Shown here in pieces: positions 59,530-64,000 of a stretch of 64,000 nt of DNA. The notes below the pieces were generated by a model. That model was not told the DNA's origin and searched no databases. It was given only the letters and a program-made list of their open reading frames with translations. This DNA is from Pseudomonadota bacterium (GTDB lineage Bacteria; Pseudomonadota; Alphaproteobacteria; Sphingomonadales; Sphingomonadaceae), in NCBI GenBank assembly GCA_021847605.1, contig JAJZQN010000001.1, forward strand, positions 1 to 64,000, written 5' to 3'. Made by a program: the position numbers and the translations under genes. The number at the start of each line of letters is the position of its first letter. Position 1 is the first letter of the stretch.

Positions 59530-60294
59530 ATGAACGATCTTATCGACATTGCCGAAATCGCTCGACGCACCGGCGTCACCAGCCGGACGCTGCGCTATTA
59601 TGAGGAACGGGGTCTGCTCGCGCCGCTGCGCACCTATGCGGGGCGGCGCCTTTATGGTCCGGCCGATCTGGAACGCCTGCATGAGTTGCTGGCGCTGCGT
59701 CGGGCCGGTTTCACCCTGCGCGACATGAAGCGGATATTCGCCGACCGGACGATCGATTTCGGGACTCTGCTCCGTGATCAACTCGCTGCACTGGACGGTC
59801 AGATGCTGGCGCTCAGCGATGTGCGCGATCATGTCGCCCTTGCCCTCGATAGTATCGCGCGCGGCGAGCCGCTCGATACCGTGACCCTCTGCTCGCTGAT
59901 CAGGGACGGAGCCACCATGACCGAACAGAAGCAATGGAAATCGATCAGCGATCGTTACATCAGCGCACGGGCGGAGGCCGACTTTGCCGAGGCGGAAAAG
60001 CATCTGCCCGCCGATTTCGACCAGGCAGCCTATAGCGCACAATGGGCTGACCTCAGCGCCCGGATAGAGGCGGCTCAGCCGCTCGACCCAGCCAGTCCGC
60101 AGGCGGTCGCCTTCGTTGAAGAATGGGAGGCGCTGCTGGCCCCGTTCGCCGCCATCTCGACCCCGGCCATGGAAGAAGCGGCAATCCGCATCTATGACCA
60201 TATGGATGAATGGCAGGATGAACAGGCGCCACCTTTCTCCTCCGATGTCTGGAACTTCATTCAAGCGGCCGGAAAAGCGCGCAAAACGGCCTGA
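59530..60294 (+). CDS. MerR-family regulator with TipAS-like C-domain
   Basis: A 254-aa regulator. The N-terminal winged helix is classic MerR (IAEIARRTGVTSRTLRYYEERGLLAPLRTYAGRRLYGPADLERL), followed by a dimer helix (about 75-125) and a helical C-terminal domain (~130 residues, MTEQKQWKSISDRYISARAEADFAEAEKH...) that resembles the TipAS drug-binding fold. AGGAG lies 8 nt before ATG 59530; a GTG six codons earlier is less likely. The effector is unknown. It is divergent from ccoN, with a palindromic operator between. Confidence 0.78.
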   Translation: MNDLIDIAEIARRTGVTSRTLRYYEERGLLAPLRTYAGRRLYGPADLERLHELLALRRAGFTLRDMKRIFADRTIDFGTLLRDQLAALDGQMLALSDVRDHVALALDSIARGEPLDTVTLCSLIRDGATMTEQKQWKSISDRYISARAEADFAEAEKHLPADFDQAAYSAQWADLSARIEAAQPLDPASPQAVAFVEEWEALLAPFAAISTPAMEEAAIRIYDHMDEWQDEQAPPFSSDVWNFIQAAGKARKTA

Positions 60295-60548
60295 TGCGGC
60301 GGAACTGGCCATCATTTGTAATAAAATGTTGCAGCCGGGCCGATCTCTTGCGGCGATGCGTTCTACCTCCAATATTGATGATGCGGGCCGGGCCCCTCTG
60401 GCGACATGGAAATCCCCCTTAGCCATGTCGCGATGTCGGACCGCATCGGGTGCGCTCGGTGCAGGTCGTCATGGCATATTCCCCCTCTCATGCTGTGACG
60501 ACCGCCCGGGGGCACTCGAACCAACATATTTGGATGGAGTGATTTGCC
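60295..60548. other. Intergenic region between merR and the Bax-inhibitor-like gene
   Basis: No gene is seen in this 254-bp stretch. It contains a perfect 9-bp inverted repeat (GCGACATGG at 60401-60409, CCATGTCGC at 60423-60431) with a 13-nt loop, and probably the promoter of the next gene. Confidence 0.5.
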
Positions 60549-61259
60549 GTGAATAATCCCGTTCGCATGCCGGGCTATGGCGCCAGCCGGTCGGTCGATA
60601 CCGATGCCGGTCTGCGCGCGCACATGCTGGGCATCTTCCGCAATATGGGCCTTGGTCTGGTCATCACCGGCCTTGTCGCCTTTGCCGTTGCCAGCACCCC
60701 GCCGCTCGCCGCCGCGATTTTCGGCACCCCGTTGAAGTGGGTGGCGATCTTCGCGCCGCTGGCGTTCGTCTTTTTCTTCAGCTTCCGCATCGACAAGATG
60801 TCGACGGCGACCGCGCGCATGTCCTTCTGGGCCTTTTCGGCCGTGATGGGCGTGTCGATGGCCAGCATTTTCCTCGTCTTCACGCAGGCGAGCATTGCGC
60901 AGGCCTTCTTCTCGGCCGCTGTCATGTTCCTGGCCATGGCGCTGTGGGGCTACACGACCAAGCGTGACCTGACGAAGATGGGCAGCTTCCTCATCATGGG
61001 CCTGATCGGCATATTGGTGGCCAGCCTCATCAACATCTTCATCGGTTCCTCGATGATGGCGATGGTCGTGTCGATCCTGGCCGTGGTGATCTTCACCGGC
61101 CTCACCGCCTGGGACGTGCAGCGCATCAAGTCGGAATATTTCTACTATGCCGGTACGCAGGCGGCCGAAAAAATGCAGGTTATGGGCGCGTTGTCGCTCT
61201 ACCTCAACTTCGTCAACCTGTTCCAGGCGCTGCTCAGCCTGACGGGCGAGCGGGAATAA
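60549..61259 (+). CDS. Bax inhibitor-1 (YbhL/YccA) family membrane protein
   Basis: A 236-aa protein with seven predicted membrane helices and the BI-1 family pattern (SFRIDKMSTATARMSFWAFSAVMGVSMASIF..., TKRDLTKMGSFLIMGLIGILVASLINIF, FTGLTAWDVQRIK, LSLYLNFVNLFQALLSL). It starts with GTG 60549, with GGAG 9 nt upstream. Members act as ion-leak channels or modulate the FtsH protease; the exact role here is unknown. It is followed 4 bp later by the zinc-ribbon gene. Confidence 0.88.
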   Translation: MNNPVRMPGYGASRSVDTDAGLRAHMLGIFRNMGLGLVITGLVAFAVASTPPLAAAIFGTPLKWVAIFAPLAFVFFFSFRIDKMSTATARMSFWAFSAVMGVSMASIFLVFTQASIAQAFFSAAVMFLAMALWGYTTKRDLTKMGSFLIMGLIGILVASLINIFIGSSMMAMVVSILAVVIFTGLTAWDVQRIKSEYFYYAGTQAAEKMQVMGALSLYLNFVNLFQALLSLTGERE

Positions 61260-61263
61260 CCGG

Positions 61264-61539
61264 ATGCGGGATCAACAGGCCGTGTCGGCCATGCTCTGTC
61301 CGGTCTGTCATGTGGGCCTCCAGATGACGGACCGGCAGGGGGTGGAGATTGACTATTGCCCCCAATGCCGCGGCATCTGGCTGGACCGGGGCGAACTGGA
61401 CAAGATTATCGATCGCTCCACCGCCCCGACCGAACCGCGATCCACCTCCTTCGCGCAGCCCAGCTATCGCCCGGATCGGGACAGCGGCCATTATCCCAAA
61501 AAGCGCAAGAAGAGCTTTCTGGAAGAGTTGTTCGACTAA
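61264..61539 (+). CDS. Zinc-ribbon (TFIIB-type) protein
   Basis: A 91-aa protein with a compact zinc ribbon, MLCPVCHVGLQMTDRQGVEI followed by DYCPQCRGIWLDRGELDKI (CxxC pairs), the zf-TFIIB signature, and a Lys-rich C-terminus (PKKRKKSFLEELFD). ATG 61291 (MLCPVC) is an alternative start. The family is widespread and mostly uncharacterised; members often sit beside membrane-protein genes. Confidence 0.8.
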   Translation: MRDQQAVSAMLCPVCHVGLQMTDRQGVEIDYCPQCRGIWLDRGELDKIIDRSTAPTEPRSTSFAQPSYRPDRDSGHYPKKRKKSFLEELFD

Positions 61540-61544
61540 TGAAG

Positions 61545-61571
61545 AAGGCCGGCCTCAACAGGGCCGGCCTT
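61545..61571. terminator. Bidirectional hairpin between zinc-ribbon gene and polA
   Basis: AAGGCCGGCC (61545-61554) pairs with GGCCGGCCTT (61562-61571) over a 7-nt loop, followed by TTCTGGTTTT. Located between convergent genes, it is a good intrinsic terminator for the upstream pair and probably also for polA. Confidence 0.7.
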
Positions 61572-61578
61572 TCTGGTT

Positions 61579-64000
61579 TTAGTGGGCCGCGCCCCAGCTT
61601 GGCCCCGTGCCGATTTCCACGCCCAGCGGGACGGAGAGTTTCACGATCGGCTCTGCTGCCGTCTCCATCACCCGGCGGATGACGGCGCTGGCGGCCTCCA
61701 CATCGCCCTCGGGTAATTCGAACACCAGTTCGTCATGCACCTGTAGCAGCATGCGAACATCGTTCAGCCCCGCTTCCGCCAGAGCGGGTTCCATCCGGGC
61801 CATCGCCCGCTTGATGATGTCGGCGCTGGTGCCCTGAATGGGGGCGTTGATGGCGGCACGCTCGGCGCCCTGCCGCTCATGCTGGACCGATGCCTTGATG
61901 CGGGGAAACCATGTTTTCCGACCGAACAGGGTTTCGGTATAGCCCCGCTCGCGAGCCTTCTCGATCGTCTCGTTGATATAGATGCTGATGCCGGGGAAGC
62001 GTTCATAATAGCGGCTGATCATGTCCTGCGCTTCGTCCGCGCTGATCTCCAGCCGACCGGCCAGCCCCCAGCGGGAAATGCCGTAGAGGATGGCGAAGTT
62101 GATCGTCTTCGCCCGGCCGCGCGTGTCGCGATTGACCTCACCGAATAATTGCTGGGCGGTGGCAGAGTGGATGTCCTCGCCATTGGCGAAGGCGTCCTTC
62201 AACGCCGGAACATCGGCCATATGGGCGGCGAGCCGCAACTCGATCTGGCTATAGTCGGCCGCCAATATGACATTGCCCGGTTCCGCGACGAAGGCATGGC
62301 GGATCTGCCGTCCGACTTCGGTGCGGATGGGGATGTTCTGAAGATTGGGGTCGGTCGACGACAGCCGCCCGGTCTGCGCCCCGGTCAGCGAGTAGCTGGT
62401 ATGGACGCGGCCCGTATCCTTGTTGATCTGCGCCTGAAGCGCGTCGGTATAGGTGGATTTGAGCTTGGAAAGCTGCCGCCATTCCAGAATTTTGGCGGCG
62501 ATCGGCGCGCCTTGTGCGCTCAATTGTTCGAGGATGGTCACGTCGGTCGAATAGGCGCCCGACTTGCCTTTCTTGCCGCCCTTATACCCCATCTTGTCGA
62601 ACAGGATGGCGCCAAGCTGCTGGGTCGATCCGATGGCAAAGGGCTGGCCCGCAATCTCGTGGATTTCGCTTTCCAGCGCCGCGATGCCTGCGGTGAACTC
62701 GGCGGATAGTTTCGACAGGGCATCCCGGTCGACCTTGATGCCGCGATGTTCCATCCGGGCGATCACGCCGACCAGCGGCCGGTCGACCAGTTCATAGACC
62801 CGGCTCGCCCCTTCATTGGCGACCCGCGTCTTGAACCGCTTCCACAGGCGAAGCGTCACGTCAGCATCTTCGGCCGCATATTCGGTGGCGCGGGGCAGGG
62901 GGACTTCGGCAAAGCTGATCTGGCTCTTGCCGGTGCCGACCACTTCCTTGAAGCTGATGCACTGATGGTTCAGGTGAACCCGCGCGGCCTCATCCATGCC
63001 ATGTCCGGCCAGAGACTGACCGGCATCCAGATCGAAGCTCATGACGATCGTGTCGTCATAGGGGGCGATGTCGATGCCGTGGCGGCGCAGGACGGTCAGG
63101 TCATATTTCAGATTTTGCCCGATCTTGAGGACGCTGTCGTCTTCCAGCAGCGGTTTGAGTTTCGCCAGCACAAGTGCCTTGTCGAGCTGTTCGGGCCGCT
63201 CGGCGAACATATCCGTCCCGCCATGACCTACGGGAATGTAACAGGCCTTGTTCGGGCCAGTGGCCAGGCTGACACCGACCAACTGACAGGACACAGCGTC
63301 CAGCATGTCGGTTTCGGTATCGACGGCGACCAGCCCTTCGGCCATGGCGGCCGCGATCCAGCGGTCGAGCGCTTCCTCGGTGACGACCGTTTCATACAGG
63401 CTGCGGTCGATGGCCGGTTCCTCAATGGCGGCGGGTGCAGTCGGAGCCGTATGTTCGCCGGATGCGGTAGTCTTCGCGGTGACAGCCACAGCGGAGGCGG
63501 GTGCGCCAAGGCGGTTGAGCAGGGTCTTGAACCCGTGATGCGACAGAAATTCCTGCAACGGTTCCTTGGGAATACCCTTGAGTGTCAGGTCATCCAGCGG
63601 TTCGGGCAGGTCCATGCTGTCATGCAGGGCCACCAGCTTGCGCGAGAGGCGCGCCATCTCCGCATGGGCGATCAGGTTTTCCTGCATCTTCGACTTCTTC
63701 ATCGAAGGCGCCGCATCGAGTGCAGCCTCCAGCCCGCCATATTCGGTGATCAGCTTGGCCGCCGTCTTCGGCCCGATCCCCGGCACGCCCGGCACATTGT
63801 CGACGCTGTCGCCCATCAGCGCCAGTACGTCGCCCAACTGCTCCGGCTGCACGCCGAACTTGCCGACGACATAGTCAGCGCCGCGCCGTTCATTCTTCAT
63901 CGTGTCGTACATGTCGACGCCGGGCTGGATCAATTGCATCAGATCCTTGTCGCTGCTGACGATGGTGACATGCCACCCCGCCGCGACCGCCGCCCTGGTA
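61579..64000 (-). CDS. polA: DNA polymerase I (5' end beyond window)
   Basis: At least 807 codons of PolA are visible. The frame runs off the right edge in the 5'-3' exonuclease domain (GWHVTIVSSDKDLMQLI, GVPGIGPKTAAKLI helix-hairpin-helix). Then come a 3'-5' exonuclease domain (VAVDTETDMLDA, GQNLKYDLTVL, YAAEDADVTLRLW; the metal Asp/Glu are kept) and the polymerase with DYSQIELRLAAH (motif A), RGRAKTINFAILYGIS (motif B) and LLQVHDELVFE (motif C). Convergent with the zinc-ribbon gene. Confidence 0.95.
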   Translation of the reverse strand, partial: TRAAVAAGWHVTIVSSDKDLMQLIQPGVDMYDTMKNERRGADYVVGKFGVQPEQLGDVLALMGDSVDNVPGVPGIGPKTAAKLITEYGGLEAALDAAPSMKKSKMQENLIAHAEMARLSRKLVALHDSMDLPEPLDDLTLKGIPKEPLQEFLSHHGFKTLLNRLGAPASAVAVTAKTTASGEHTAPTAPAAIEEPAIDRSLYETVVTEEALDRWIAAAMAEGLVAVDTETDMLDAVSCQLVGVSLATGPNKACYIPVGHGGTDMFAERPEQLDKALVLAKLKPLLEDDSVLKIGQNLKYDLTVLRRHGIDIAPYDDTIVMSFDLDAGQSLAGHGMDEAARVHLNHQCISFKEVVGTGKSQISFAEVPLPRATEYAAEDADVTLRLWKRFKTRVANEGASRVYELVDRPLVGVIARMEHRGIKVDRDALSKLSAEFTAGIAALESEIHEIAGQPFAIGSTQQLGAILFDKMGYKGGKKGKSGAYSTDVTILEQLSAQGAPIAAKILEWRQLSKLKSTYTDALQAQINKDTGRVHTSYSLTGAQTGRLSSTDPNLQNIPIRTEVGRQIRHAFVAEPGNVILAADYSQIELRLAAHMADVPALKDAFANGEDIHSATAQQLFGEVNRDTRGRAKTINFAILYGISRWGLAGRLEISADEAQDMISRYYERFPGISIYINETIEKARERGYTETLFGRKTWFPRIKASVQHERQGAERAAINAPIQGTSADIIKRAMARMEPALAEAGLNDVRMLLQVHDELVFELPEGDVEAASAVIRRVMETAAEPIVKLSVPLGVEIGTGPSWGAAH

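Noticed and set aside
1-64000. CRISPR arrays, tRNA and rRNA genes
   Set aside because: I saw no regularly spaced repeats of CRISPR type and no cloverleaf or rRNA sequence in the window by reading; a covariance-model search would be decisive.

Overview
The window is 64 kb of GC-rich DNA from an alphaproteobacterium, most likely a sphingomonad (Sphingobium/Sphingomonas type). This is inferred from codon use, from FixLJ/Fnr regulators beside a cbb3 oxidase cluster, and from dispersed inverted repeats of the CCGTTCG...GAGCGAAGTCGAG type. The chromosome is interrupted by one large Mu-like transposable prophage.

Left chromosomal arm (1-13.4 kb). The window opens inside an IS110-family element (start of the transposase on the minus strand) that abuts a katG lacking its first part, so katG is broken here. 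Then come an ABC-F ATPase, a GNAT acetyltransferase, a small unknown gene, a universal stress protein, the oxygen-sensing pair fixL-fixJ, a secreted DUF2147 protein, an Fnr-type regulator with iron-sulfur cysteines, cysS, and a large exported TPR-CHAT protein.

Prophage (about 13.46-51.34 kb). It is read almost entirely leftward. From right to left: a non-coding end of about 450 bp; an accessory strip of small genes (49.1-50.9 kb); a repressor (+) facing a Ner-like regulator (-), their start codons sharing one CATG and lying among four palindromic operators; a tightly overlapped early operon (ParB-like protein, small unknowns, a methyltransferase, DDE transposase, MuB-like ATPase, a DnaA domain IV-like protein, GemA, Mor); lysis genes (SAR endolysin, Arg-rich secreted protein, Rz with an embedded Rz1); packaging and head genes of Mu type (DUF3486, terminase, DUF935 portal, gpF, gpG, protease with nested scaffold, capsid); and a long-tail module (tube, chaperone with a -1 frameshift site, 1103-aa tape measure, tip proteins, a lyase-like protein and an SGNH esterase-like protein). 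The head and transposition genes are Mu-like while the tail is siphovirus-like, as in the B3/D3112 group.

Right chromosomal arm (51.4-64 kb). ccoS, ccoI(fixI), ccoH, ccoG, ccoP, ccoQ, ccoO and ccoN follow on the minus strand, so the operon reads ccoNOQP-GHIS toward the prophage. An Fnr/FixK-type box lies upstream of ccoN. Beyond it are a divergent MerR regulator, a Bax-inhibitor-1-like membrane protein, a small zinc-ribbon protein and most of polA. FixLJ/Fnr on one side of the prophage probably control the oxidase genes on the other side, so the phage sits between a regulatory module and its likely target.
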